Assembly: GCF_008831285.2 (NCBI RefSeq)
Contig: NC_045143.1
Span: 1,027,503-1,091,502, forward strand
DNA from: Nymphaea colorata
Taxonomy: Eukaryota; Streptophyta; Magnoliopsida; Nymphaeales; Nymphaeaceae
Direction of reading: 5' to 3'
Length of the DNA stretch: 64,000 nucleotides
This document shows, in pieces, positions 1 to 12,840 of the stretch. The notes below the pieces were generated by a model. That model had not been told where the DNA came from and searched no databases. It worked only from the letters and a program-made list of their open reading frames with translations. Both the position numbers and the translations under genes were made by a program. Numbering within the stretch: the stretch's first letter is position 1; each line of letters opens with the position of its first letter.

Positions 1-2417
1 TTTGAAATTCCAACCAAAATTCCACTTTTAATTCATCAAAACGTCCAATTCAAAATTCAACTTCGATGTTAAGAGGTGACTTTCAAAATGTATGAATATT
101 AAATATAGAAAAATTTAATTAATCATACGGATGATCATTTATTTATTTTAAACCGATTCCAAGTAGATAACTCTACTTCTTATAAGATCCACACTTAAGA
201 CCCTTATTGGATTTAAAAGCAGAGGGAGGGAAGTCGGATATTAAATCGATGATTTTTGAATTTTAAGAATCTCAAATCCAATGCTATCAAATGCCCCATG
301 AAGGCAAGATTTCAGATGCACCCACACACGGCAAAAGAAGGCCATCAAAGGAAAGAACCGGTAGATGAGACTGGTTATCAGAATACGAACCTTGTACAGA
401 AACTAGAACAAGGATAATATTCATCCCAATAAGAACTGTCGATATAAGACGCAGCTTGACCAACGTAGTAATCTAAAGCACACGAGGTAAGCATCAACAA
501 ATTCATAAAGAACAGATCTCTTGGACGACATTTGATTTCCTGTTACTGGGACATCCTGTTCCTAGCATTCCTTGTGGGCATAATATACGCCGCCACGTCC
601 GTTCATCACATCTGTCGTGAGCATGCATTTAGCATTTGCCGTCTGTGGAGCGGTCAGGTGTTCAGTGTTCTGCGGACTTGAATTAAACGTCGTCTTCATC
701 TCCTGGCGACATACATCTATATTTGCACCCTTCAAAACTCATACCTGTGAATACAAGAAGTGTCCTCTTTGTTCTCCCGTTGAAGGACCTTCTAATGATC
801 ATGTTTTTGCAACAAAACAAGGTAGTTTTCTAAGTAACAAGATTTGCAGGCGTCTATTGAGCTTGCTTGCTTGGTCAAGCTCTCTTGGCCTTGGGCCTAG
901 GCCATGCATGAACTTGGCTCATTTGTCACCAGGATCAGCCCAGGCGAGAACCACCGAGACAATCCAAACACGACCCTTCCGGCGTCTTTGCACAATCATT
1001 CGTACCACCAAGAATTGAGAAAGGGACAATCGCGTGTTACCCTTCAAATCATTTTAACTGCATCTTTTATTTACTTTAACCTACATATTTCACAGTGGCT
1101 TGAAACAGAAGCATCTCAGAGGGGAATGGAACCCCTTTTTCTCCGCATGAGGCACAACACTCTGTTTCCGTTCATCATTTTTGTTAGAAAAGCAAGTTGC
1201 CATTTATTAAGCGTAATATTTTTAGCCAAAAGAAAAAGAAAAAGAAAAGAAAAGAAAAGTGGGGTAATATTTAATGTAGAGCTGTCAGATGCAGGAATCC
1301 ATAGCCCTGCACAAGGAGGAGTTTTAGCCAGAGACTGGTGAAGTGGAGATCCTTTATTGTCGGGTGCAAAGGATACCATCGCATGGGGTCATGTACTATA
1401 AAAAGATAGCAACTCAGTTAAAACTTCCACCAAAAGGCCTCAGTTAAAGCGTTCAGTATCTGTCTTTAGGTACCACTTGTGTCATTCTGCTTGCTACGGA
1501 CTGGACAAACGCTGTACTCTACCCCTCTGGCACAACTGCTGAACCCGGAGAATTTTCTTCCAAGTAACATCCCATTATTAGTTCAAGAAACACTCGCAAC
1601 AACTCAGTAGCGAAAATCACAGGCTACAACCACAAAGAAAAAAAAAAAACTCTGCAACCAGCAACTTGATCATGTTACCAACTTTTTAATCATTATCATT
1701 TCTACACAAAAGAAGAACCAAAAGAATTGTAAACAGGTATATGGCTATGAACACGAGCCAAAACAATTTGGCCATTTTACAACCTGAAAAAGAAAAAACA
1801 AAACAATCTCAATCACTTTCTTCAGAAAAATTAAAAGGAAACTTCTCTGACTCGGCCATTTGCGCGGCACCATAACCACGCATGACGTTGGCAGGACAGA
1901 CTGTAGTTCCCTTCTGCAAGCAGCACCAACCTTGTTCTCCTGTATCATGATTCCACCAGCTAGCCCAAACTTTATCGTCAGAATAACTAATCATCCAAAA
2001 AAAGTTCTTTTTCCTCTTTTTTCTTTTCATGTATTTGCTCCAGAGTATACAGCACTCGCTCTGCCAGCCAAAAGGGAGGTATGCTCTTCGAACCAACCTC
2101 CGCGTGGCCGAATATGTGCAAACGAAGGGCCAGGCTTTCTGCCCATAATCATGCCCCATGGCATTCTCCCCATTTTGCTTTTGATGGGCAAGTGGTGGTT
2201 AAACCGGACCCAGCCAGCCCCCAACAGTTCTCGTCAAAAGGTATAGCTTTTGCTGTTGGACTCTTCAGCCCCTTTTAACTTAATGATCCACAACCCCCTA
2301 GTCAAAGTGGAAGGAGCTCTTATTAAGGATCCACTGGCTTCACAAAATGAGCCCACCTGCACAGGGAAGGAGCCAACCTGAGCTGAAGGGAGGTTCACTC
2401 AAAAGGCCAAACTAAGA
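1..2417. other. Intergenic and 3' flank, no convincing gene
   Basis: Several short open frames occur on both strands, for example 617-1018 plus and 1809-2159 minus. None shows a recognisable domain, a splice-consistent extension or coding-like composition. The part just left of 2418 should contain the 3' UTR of the minus-strand 5-phosphatase. I see no RNA gene or mobile element that I can support. Confidence 0.5.
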
Positions 2418-5400
2418 TCAACACCTTGACATCCCCATGCAGCTCTCTGACCTCATTAACAGCTCCTCGGCTTCCACCCTCCCGCAGGCGACGTTGCCAG
2501 TGATACACGGCTTCTCGAGCCTGGTCCTGTTGATCGTGTCCGCCTGAACCGAGAAGAGGGCGCTGACCGGCCGGTGGTCTGAGAACTTGGACTCCCATCG
2601 CCCGTAGGATATCTGGTGAATGCCTTTGCCTTTCCAGAGAATCCTGTCGCACCTAGAAAGGGAAAAAAATGAATTAGTTTATGTCGGTCCCATCAATGGA
2701 ACGGCGCTCCAATGCTTAATAAAAGGCCCTAGTAGCCAGCAATCTCACGGCTACCAAAAATTAGCTCACATGGCCTGAAGCAGAGAAATGGCAGAACTGC
2801 TGACGGCTTTCCCTACACCATGTTTCATTCTGCTACACCAGATTCCCGACTGCTATTGCTTCTGTCGGAAAGCAATCGAGGTTGCTACTTAGACTTTCTA
2901 TTTTAAAATAGTTTGAACTCTAGGAGGGAAGGTGGTAGGACCGTATCAGAAGGCAACGTGAAGTTCATAATTTAATGGCGCTCGTAACGAATCCAACAGA
3001 GCCGGAACAAGTTTTGACAAGAAAGCAGATGAAGATTAAATTATATTTGATGGACGAACACAAAGGAACCAAAAATAAAAGTTAAACCCTGCAAAATTAA
3101 AAAAACGCATTTCGCTAGATAGTGGGGAGAAGATGGTACGGGCTAATCCTTTCGAGGACAAACAAGAATGAGAAGAATGCTTAGGGGAAAATTCACAAGC
3201 ACGTAAAGTAAAGAAGAAGCCTTGACAGAGAGGGAGAGTTTTTGAGGCAAAGGGCAGTCAGCTGTCGTGTATTTTCAGCCATCGGGCCCAACGACGGGCA
3301 GGATTCCTTCCAAACTCTCTCTAACTAGATTCCTTTCCTGACAAGGGATAAGACTATGAACATGGAAATGCGAAAAAGACTAGCTCTACTGGGGCTGCGT
3401 TTGACGGTCATTTATCTGACAGACACGCGAAAGGTCTAGATCAACCTGGTAAAAACTAGAAAAGTAGAAGTAGCTTCTTAGCATGGACAAGTCCAGAGAA
3501 GTATTGACTAGGTAACACAAGCTTCTAAACGACAAAAATAACTTTTGCCTTTTTCTTGTTCCCATAGTTAATGACTGTACCTTCTCTGGCCAAATTGGTT
3601 TTCATAAAAAAATTCAGAAGAAAGTGGGGCTTCATGAACAAGCTACCTGTTTTCTGTTTTACTTTTATTTTATCTTTACTGCCTAAAGGGACCTTGCCTT
3701 TCAGTTTCTGAAGCTTTTCAGAGGAATAACGGAACAAGCTTTTCAGGGATGCAACAGAGGCATGTTCACAATCAAACCGGGAGAGAAAGCATACCAAGCG
3801 GGAGTCCGGCGCTTTTCCCTAGATCTGGCGGTCTCGACGGCGTAACGGTCTGAATTGACCAGGTACTTGTAAGTAGGCGCAAAGGAAATCCTCCCTTCTT
3901 CCCATCCTTTGAACACGCGTCCCGCTTTTTGCTCTATTCGCAGCTGCAACCAAAGTTTCATTTGTCATCAAGTATGCTCAACACGAAGGTCAAGCCAGCC
4001 AGTTATGGGCCAGGTATGACTAGTAGTGTCTTTCAGGACCCCAGTTTAAACCATAATGCTTTTTCTAGAGTGATTCTTTAAACATACTACTTGCAGACAA
4101 GGATGTCTCACGTCTCCAACCAAAACATACAAAATATAGGTCTTCGGTTTGTTCGATCGAATCTTGTGGATGTATTCCGCATCCGCATTTAATTAGGCAA
4201 GTTGACAAACTAGTTGCTTCCGCAAAAGGATAATCTTTTCAATTTAAAAAGTTTTAATAGATTGCTGTATATTATTGACTTTTATTAGATCTATCCAGTC
4301 ATTGTAGCCATGATTCAAACGAGTTTCAGCTAATGAAACCATCTAAGCTGCTAGACAAGATTAAATAAAGAAAGGAAGACAAAAACAAAAGAAAGGCTGG
4401 AAACAGGATATCTCTAACGCCAACAAGACGGAGACAACTGCAGCTGAGCAGCGATACGTGGGCTAGGTGGGTAACACATTGGTTGCAGCTTTTGACTTTA
4501 GAGTTCATCCGTGGGGACAGAAGATATCTGCTCAAAGTGGTAGGACTATTGATTCATAAAAATGCATCTCGTGCCTTTAGATAGTCAAAAGCGAGTCCTG
4601 ACTGGGCCAACTTCAGCAGAAAACTTGTCAGCCATGGTCGAGCTCATGAAAGTGGGGAATAGGCCATACCATTACAAACAGGACATGCCCCTGCAACACG
4701 TCTCTGCTTGATTTTCGACATATGATTACATTGCAGTGCATAGTTACAGTCACAGGGGTGCTCGGGAAATAAAAGTAGTTAAGATTCAGCGCAATCTGGA
4801 CTTGGATTTCCCGAAACAAAAAGGGAGTAGAACCATCAAACCCTGACTGGGTCTATTACAAATTGGCGTGTCCTAAGTTGAAAGTAAATAGCATGAGTAA
4901 AAATTTAAGGAGCATAGATCTTTAGATTTATTTACCTGATCCTTCTCCAACAGGACGTCCCAGTCCTTCCTCTGTAGCAACTTCTGAGTGTCTTCACAGC
5001 CGCATGCTAGGCGATAGTTTAGATCACCGAGCCAGATTATTCTACTGTAAGAAAATAGGTACAGTTAGTTACACATGTTGATGGCACTCAAGGGGGCTTC
5101 GAGCCTTTTACTGAAAAATGCAAAGTTGCGAAGGGTTGGTTTCTCGTGCATTGCGCGTCAGGTCAGATGCCCAAGTAGATCTATCCTTCAAGCTCACAGT
5201 GGCTATAAATTTCTATGATAGACCACTGACTTTAATGAGATGGCTCACAAACAGTATGTCCACTAAACATGGAAGAGCCCAGCTAGGAAGTATCAGGATT
5301 CTACGATAATAACGGAAGTCTAACGCATCCAATTCTTATTGCTTGGACAGATTTACGGAGGAAGCTGAATTAGATCCACAGTTTTCCATGTTTCGCTTTT

Positions 5401-8400
5401 TAGAAATGGCCCGTCATATTTAAAAGCGCATGCTCCGGACTTTATCGCAATGACATGGAGTGTGGGTTCTACCGACTGAGAAATCATGAACGCCTGCCTA
5501 CAAAAGCAAAATGCATGGCCGTTGTCAAGTGTCTATTTATGGCCTACTATACCAAAAAGTCACCAAGAGCTGTCAATTCCTGATGAGTCCGCCGTGGTGG
5601 TGTACTAATCCTTATCAGTGAACCTGTTCTACCAGTCCTAGTGGCCCTTAATACGACATCAGCTTTTGGAATCTTGTCTACTGAAGCCAATCGAAAGCTT
5701 ATGGCTGCATAGGTAAAAATTTCTGTTCATACAGTAGACTCAAAGGCCAAAATACAGTCATGTCTGTAAGATCGGAAACTAGGCATTTTCTTCAACATAT
5801 AAATAAAGCACCTCAAAGGTTGTTTATGCTAAAGTCAAAGGCCGAAATGCAGTTATTTCTGTGAGATCGGAAACTAGACATTTTCCTCAAAATAGAAATA
5901 AAGCACCTAAAAAGCTATCCATGGAGATCAGTGACTTACTCATGGTCTAAAATGCTATCTGGGGAGGGTGCAGGTCCAGAAAGTCTACGAGATACAGGGA
6001 ACCTCGTCTTCCTTAGGATTTCAATAACATCGGAATTCCTTCGGGTTTCATCACCTTCCTTCTCACCAGAGGTCAAATGTGTACACACAAAACAGAAGGA
6101 AGTTTGATGAAAGGTCATACTGATTGAAATCGAGCCCTGCGGAAATAACACATGCACCTTGTTACTATACTCATGCTTGAAGCTTTGAGAAATTATAACA
6201 GACAAGAGACCACCAGTTGATCTTCCGTATTGCATCTACTTATCCAAATCAATCTACCATGCTGGATACGGTGTCATGGAAGTGTAGATTAAGCGGGAGG
6301 AAAGACCACATTAAGTGATCCCAGAACTTTGATTCCCGAAGTGCCAAATATAAACGATGGTCGAAAAAAAGAAAAAGAAAAAGTAGGAGTCATTTTAGTT
6401 CTTAGAAAAGCCTTCCCGCGTAAAGGATTTAAATGATTCCGTCCGATGATGTACTTTACAGATGTTTGGCCGACAAGAGTGGTACTTCCGAGAAGGTCGT
6501 TTGGTTCATATCCCCGCTGTCTAAATTCTATGTCCACATCAAGCTGCAGGGTACAATTGTATAGGCCATAAAGGGAGCTGAGTTTGTGCATCAATTGGTT
6601 ATTGAGGCAGTCCAGGGAAAAATTGGCCCATCAGACAAAAAATGTTCCAAATTAAAGGAGAGCAACCTGGGCCAACAGCCTCGAAGCCTAGCTACCGGCA
6701 ACAGGGGAACAGGCCGAACATCCCCTTCCTATGAAGAATGGCCAAATTAGAAGTAGGTGATACAATAAAATTTTGAATACATGATGCTCGCAACCATAAA
6801 AGCAGAAAATGGAGAACTAAGTAGCTCAAGCAACTTCTAGGGCTAACAGTAACTTAAGCAAGCAAAGCCGTCAATCTCATAATCGATAAAACGGCCAAAG
6901 AGATCCAGAAACAGAAGACGTGATAAACTACTGACCTTGTTCCCCATGTAGCCCATTAGTCCCCGACCAACGCATGAGACTTTGAGGCTGCCAATGTGTT
7001 GCCTCAGGTCCCTGCGAATCCATACGCAGAGGAAAAGACCCACCATCTGTTTGCTGGCGGCCAAGCAGTAGCGCCCTCCGTGGTGCCTTTCCCATGCAGA
7101 CTCCGCAAGCCCGCTACACTCTTCATCCAAACAAGTGGAATTTGGGTAATTCGCGTCTTCCTCATCCATCTGACTCTCCATGGCCAGCAGATCCGAGAAA
7201 CTGACCCTGGGCTTCTGGGTCCGATGGTGGTCGGTCAATGTGGCGCCTTCCTCGTTGGAGAGGCTGAAGGTAGGGGACATGGACTCTGCCGGTGGAGACG
7301 CATCATGTCCATTCAGGGCCTGACGTATTAGTGAAAGCCACCTCATGGCAGGGCCATGGTCCTCCGCACCTAACACGTTCCCCGCGTTTAAAGGCACTAT
7401 TTCTTGAAACCTGTTTCCACAGAGAAAATCAATGGAACTTGATCTCAGAGATTATTTATGGTACATCATCCATTGTAGAGGCGAGTCCCTGCCTCCACAG
7501 TTAAAGCGAACGATACCCAGTTTAAACAAATAAAAGCACAATTTCTGGATTGCCTTTTAATAGGGACATTGGTGAACGCAATAGAAAGAAATGACTTTCA
7601 ATGGAATTCAATGGCATTAATATCACCACGCTCATGAAATTACTATTTCAGTAACAGGTTGAATACTGAAGTAAAAATTTCAACTGAATTTCGTAACCCA
7701 CCGTTGCATTTTCTATCTCATCAAGGCAAAAGCCAAGGTGCTGATCTAAAGAAGAGCTTATCTTGCAATATCCTGCAAAGTTCTCTAACATTTACCTAAG
7801 CTTAAGATGAGATATCCAGTTGATGGCCCCATTTAGCCATTTGCTAAAAAAAAAGGGGGTCATGGATACCACCTCTTCTTTCTGAATCAGGTGGGCCACT
7901 GAAACCCACCCCTGAAAAACATTCTGCAGTATGGACCGTGCCAAGGTTGATCGTCAATCAACATAAACGAGAGGAATAGGTTGAATCCTTTCTACAACAT
8001 GCACAAGTGAGCAAGGAACGGCGATTCAAGAAGCCCATGGTTCCATTCGAATCGGGGAGTCGCCAGGCTGTCCAATAGACATACTGATAACAGCTGCATA
8101 GGAGAAGTACGTGGCCCAAGGCGGCTACGTTAAGTCCAAGCCCTTTAGCACACATCCATAGTTTGTGTGTGGGGTCAATGGAGAGCATGCGACTTCAATA
8201 TCAAACACGGTATGTTTTTTGCGCCCATTTCTACAGCGTTACGCGTTATATACTCAAGACAAGCCCGCTTCACCAACGCCGACACTCTTTCTACTAATGA
8301 CGTGAAATATTTTTCAAATACTGATTGATTGGAGCTTTGCATGAAGATGCCTCTAGCGCATCCTAATCAAGAATGGCACCAATAAGAGCCAACATCACCG

Positions 8401-9642
8401 CCGCAGTCTCCAAGATTAAAAGGACCAAGTTGCCGTAAACAAGGACCCACATGTTGTTGATTCGAATCAAGTTGGTCAATGACACCTTCTTATGGATTTA
8501 CAGAATCACAGACTTTACTTTCCATCGACTTGAATAAGTTATTCCATCAGTGCAGTAATAAGTAATTCAGACAAAAAAAAAATATGACAATCAGTAAAAT
8601 TGGGGACTGGATGAGGATAACTCTATCTAAAAGTTGGGGATCTAGTTGGGTCTAATTCTATCTTAAAAAGTGGATCGAAGTTCTGAATCGGCCTCAGATT
8701 CTCCTTGGGCTGGTCAGGCCAGGACAAGGTCTGATCTGATCGCAAGAAGCAACCAGTCATGTGGTGAGTACAACTACTTACATCCCATCAAACAGCGGCA
8801 GGGTCAGCACCATGTCGACGACAAAAGAAAATAAAGGGAAAACGCATGAAAGATGCTCAGTTCTAGCATTCGCAGCCTAACTACTAAAAAGCAATAATGC
8901 AAATCCCCTTCCTTTGCTAAGACCAGGTACGAGTCCGTATTGCTCCCTTTGGAGACTGCCTACGCGGTCGGTCGTCACAACGAAAGCGGCCGTTATGAGC
9001 TAGGTTAAAGTTAAACCCTACTATGCAAAGAGAAGAATAATCTGACCGCCGCGCCGGCTCTGCATAGAGAATTCCGCCATAACAGAGACCCACCGACCCA
9101 CAGTTCACCACCAAACAGAGAGAGAGAGAAAGAGGGTACCCGAGTACGTAGATATCGGCGGGGAATTGGGCTTCTAGCCAGTCTCTGAGATTCAATCCGC
9201 CGTGAGGTGGATTACCTCCCACATTCCAAGTGCCGACGAACATCCTGATCGATCAACAGGAAGAGAGTGAGCAAGCACAAACGAAAAAGGAGGTGCCATC
9301 AGAGAGCATCTTTTTGTGTCTCTACGAACCTCAAGTTCTCGGTACCCGGGATCAGTGGTTCAGCCCTGGGCAAGTCTTGGCATTTTGGAGCAGCAAGGTA
9401 CCAGCCTCCTGAATCGTTTGGTAACAGAACAGAGAAAGCGAATGTTGGGATATTAGATGGAGATTTAACTTTTCTTTTTTCTAATTTTTGGATTGGCAAC
9501 ACGAGGGAAACACATATGGCAGGGCAGATATCATAAAGGAAGAGAGGAGATGAAATTTGGATTTTCCAGTTTTTTCTGAAGAGGAAATATTCAAAAGAGA
9601 AATTGGCTATTACCTAACAAATCCTTCTTGAGAAGGACGCAT
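2418..9642 (-). CDS. Type I inositol-polyphosphate 5-phosphatase, 7 exons, 432 aa
   Basis: Exons on the minus strand are 9614-9642, 9140-9244, 6936-7410, 5940-6136, 4936-5044, 3795-3943 and 2418-2652. All junctions are GT-AG, phases match throughout, and the total is 1299 nt. The family removes the 5-phosphate from inositol phosphates and phosphoinositides. Visible catalytic-core motifs in order are TWNVGG (about residue 15), [15 protein letters not shown] (45-59), GNKGSIS (201), [12 protein letters not shown] in exon 4, WLGDLNYR (273-280), a FAPTYKY block, then TPAWCDRILW (352-361) and SDHRPV (379-384). There are no WD40 repeats, so it is the short plant type I class, closest in wording to the CVP2/BST1 group. 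A region of roughly 70 variable residues sits inside exon 3, as is common in plants. The start lies in a 29-nt first exon ([10 protein letters not shown]). It is preceded in frame by TAG, which supports this ATG. The N-terminus is shorter than in many relatives, so an unseen alternative upstream exon is possible. Confidence 0.9.
5740..5912. repeat. Two-copy tandem duplication in a 5-phosphatase intron
   Basis: A unit beginning TCAAAGGCC at 5740 recurs at 5835, a period of 95 bases. Both copies contain ATCGGAAACTAG and AATAAAGCACCT with a few substitutions between them. It lies in the intron between coding exons 4 and 5, so it does not touch the protein. Confidence 0.8.
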
Positions 9643-9790
9643 CGGTCTATGTCGGAGCAGCTAGCCCTTCGTTCTGTCGTGCCTGAACAAAAAAGTCGAA
9701 TGGCCAAAACTTAATGGTCCACTCTAGATCATCCGAAGAAGAGGAAACGAGCAGACCAAAATAGCGGGAGAAAAAGGTGGGAGAAGCGAA

Positions 9791-9796
9791 CTTATA
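9791..9796 (-). promoter_or_regulatory. Possible TATA element near the 5-phosphatase start
   Basis: Reading the minus strand gives TTGTATAAG about 150 bases upstream of the chosen ATG at 9642. Start of transcription about 30 bases further on would leave a 5' UTR of about 120 bases. This competes with the stronger TATA-like site near 12310, and I cannot choose between them from sequence alone. Confidence 0.25.
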
Positions 9797-12309
9797 CAAG
9801 GATGAACGGAGGCGTTGGCTCCTAGCGAATCTGAATGGAACTCGTCCGATTTGATATTGAGCCACTTTCTCATCACCATCCTTGGCCAGGAATATGACTG
9901 CAGAACGAAGAAAATGAATGAGACTGCAAGTGGTAAAAGTCAAACCCAAAATGAAATAATTTTACTAAAAACGAAGAGAAAAAGCAGTAAATTCTCTGGT
10001 CCCTGAAACGACGGATTCTTTATTACCCTGCATTTGCGCTCCTTTTTCATCTTTCCGCTAGCAAAATGGCCAAATTCCACCATTCTTTCCCGGAGCCACA
10101 GCGTTCCACCAAGAGGGGCAGACGGTAGAGGAGGACGCAACAACCGAACACGTCTCTCAACCACTTCGCATTAAAAGTACAACCAGCCGTAGCTCTCTTT
10201 AAGCGCCGAGTACGAGGGTGGACTTGTTAAGTTATGGGAAGCTTCTGACCGTCTTATCTTGCGACTGAAGGCCGTGAATGGGAAGGAACCACAGGCGAAT
10301 ACAATATGCAGGAAGTAGGTCAGAGTTATCTCGAGTTATCTCTTCTTCCTACCAGAATGCAAGGTAGAGGAGTGTGGGGGTGGGGCGGTGGCAGAAACAG
10401 AACCGTTCTTTACAGAACCGTTCTTTTGGAAATAGAAAATGTTGGGTTGTGGCCAACGGGGATTGATGAAGCCAAAGCAAAACGTGAACACCACGATGAA
10501 GGTTAACAATGTCGGAGAAAAGTGTGGAGAGAGAGAGAGAGAGAGAGGTGAGAAGCGAGGTAGCTACTGGCTAGATCAAAATGGGACGCCTCGGCTCAAA
10601 ATAACTGTCTGTTCCGCGTTTTGAAAGTTCACAAATCGAGATTTCGTTTCAGGGAAAGGAAGTTGCAGAAAAGATGGGGAGTCGCATTAGAATGTCGAAC
10701 AGAAAGCTCTCGTCCCAGAAAGTCCGAGACACCATTACCACCGCACCTGAAATGTCATCAGAAATCAAAACAATCCGTTAAGAAAATGAAACGAAAAGGT
10801 GAAATGAATTATTTAGCCGGTTCATCTTTGTTCCGTTCGTTACCATGCCTCCATAAGCGGTTGTCAAGGGGGGGGGAAGGCCCGCTATCTTTGGAAAAAC
10901 AGAGGAAAAAGAGCAAATTCAAAGGAGAAAAGGAAGTTTGTTAAAAAATGATCATGAGATGTGAAATAAGAAGAAATTTGAAGTTATTCAATTCGAAAGA
11001 AAGAGCGGGAATCGAGGCGCCACTTCAGACGATCGGCTAATGTTCAAACGGCAACAATCGATCGCTAAAGAAGTCAAGCTCTTTCTCGAATCGTTTGATC
11101 AAAGGAATTCCCTCGATTCCTTCGTCTTCCATGGATGAAATGGCCATGAAAAGCCTAAGGAAAATTTCCAAGATTAAGCCCGCGTTCCTTGGAAAGCAGA
11201 AAGACCACAAAAGGAAAACCGAAAACTGTAAACACTTTCAGGGCTCCAAACATCATCCAAATGGCAAAAGCTGGTTGGCAGGCAACGGAAGATCCCGTGT
11301 TGAAAACGGGAAGAACGGGGAGACGAAATGGGAAAAGAACTACAAAGAATGCGAAAAGATATCAGGTGTAACAAAGTTTGCTTTTAGTCACAGACGTCTT
11401 TAATGCTTGAAGAAAACCGAAAACGACATCAAATTGACCAACTGAAATCACCGATTACGTCTTGAGAATTTCACAAACATTTGGATAGTAAATGAAGTTA
11501 AATGGAGAAATTAATGCCCCACAAACATTATATCCAGGCGATCGGTTGTAAACGAAAACTGACATCCACAACAGGGAAAAATCGGAGCAAGACAACGAGT
11601 CTTACGGTTAAAAGAGCCTTTGCTTAACTCGTCAACTTCACAACCATTATGTCACCAAATAAACATCCGCCATGGAAAAGATTATACCGTTCAAAGATGA
11701 TACTTTCAAACTTCAAATTCCTAAAACACAAGTAAGATTTGAAAAAAATGAGGAGTTTGAGAGAGATTTATCCCCACATTCTCCTAGTTGACGAAGTCAC
11801 CGATTAGCTTCAAAAAACACATGTAATTGACTTCAACTCATGAACCCGAGAGATCAACCGATCAATCAAGTAGAGAGAGAAAGCACCTACACAGATCAGG
11901 AGAAACTTCGGTGCGGCTGTCTGCGTAAACTTCTTCAGAGATGTATTTTTCAAGTTTTTTTCCTTGATCCGAATCAAAGTATCTGCTGTCAAGTGGAAAC
12001 AGAAGAGGAAAAGGAGGAGGAGGAGGAGGAAGAAGAAGAGAATCGCCAGAAAGAAGAAGAGATACAGTGCCGCGTTGCTCTGCACGTCTGTCTGGGAAAC
12101 GGCTTCCCCTTTTAACACATACGACGAAGAAAAATATCAAACTCCACAAATAAGAAGCTGGCGAGAGAAAAAGAGAGAAAGATGAGAAAAGGGAGGGGTG
12201 TGGGCCATGGCTGGCTAAAAAGAACGGAATCTCCCATCTCTCTCTCTTGCTGTGGGTGTGGGAGTTTCTGGCAGGCCCTCGGAAAGGGTGGTGGCAGGAG
12301 TTGCCTCCC

Positions 12310-12317
12310 CTTTTATA
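12310..12317 (-). promoter_or_regulatory. TATA box candidate, minus strand
   Basis: The minus strand reads GGGTATAAAAGGGG, a good match to a plant TATA box, followed downstream by a GA/CT-rich leader typical of plant 5' UTRs. If used for the 5-phosphatase it would require a long leader or a UTR intron down to 9642. It could instead drive a non-coding transcript. Confidence 0.35.
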
Positions 12318-12773
12318 CCCAGAGAACCTTCGCCCCCGGCGGCCGCCCCCGCCTTCCCTTCCTTTCCTCAATGAGAATTTTCCGAACAGTCTGCCGGACT
12401 TGTCTGACTATAATTGGTCAAACCGATTCGGACTCCGATCGGCTGAAGACTCTAAGGAGTGCGCTACGTTAAGGTCATAAATTTTTATAGTATATTGTTT
12501 ATGACTTTTAAATATTTATTCATGTTTAATAAAGTTTGTGATATTTTATAATTTGAAAAATCAAAAACTTCAGTGTGGAGCAACAAGCGATTTAAAAAAA
12601 AAAAAAGTTAGTTGATGATCCAGTTCACTCAGTGAGTCCGGAGTCATGACCTAATAAATGGACAATCCTAGTCAACTTAGGCAACCCATAAACTATTATT
12701 AATATCCGTTCACTTATAAGGATGTTGATATATTTGATTTGAATAAGATATTTGACTAAATTAATCCAAAAAT

Positions 12774-12776
<3 letters not shown>

Positions 12777-12839
<63 letters not shown>
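12777..12839. repeat. (TA)n microsatellite
   Basis: About 60 bases of uninterrupted TA dinucleotide lie in AT-rich intergenic DNA. It is self-complementary and likely polymorphic in length. Confidence 0.95.

Positions 12840-12840
<1 letters not shown>

Larger units (their letters stand above)
9643..12480. other. 5' flank of the 5-phosphatase gene, GA/CT-rich
   Basis: This interval lies upstream of the first coding exon of the minus-strand 5-phosphatase. It holds purine-rich and CT-rich tracts (10529-10548, 11998-12060) that create long but low-complexity frames. It probably carries the 5' UTR and promoter, perhaps with a UTR intron. I see no conserved protein in it on either strand. Confidence 0.4.

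Noticed and set aside
617-1018. Plus-strand frame of 133 codons
   Set aside because: It has no domain, unlikely composition and no splice-consistent neighbours. It is probably chance.
11862-12371. Minus-strand frame of 169 codons
   Set aside because: It is driven by GA/CT-rich low-complexity DNA (runs of Arg, Gly, Pro and Leu) downstream of a TATA-like site, so it fits a leader better than a protein.
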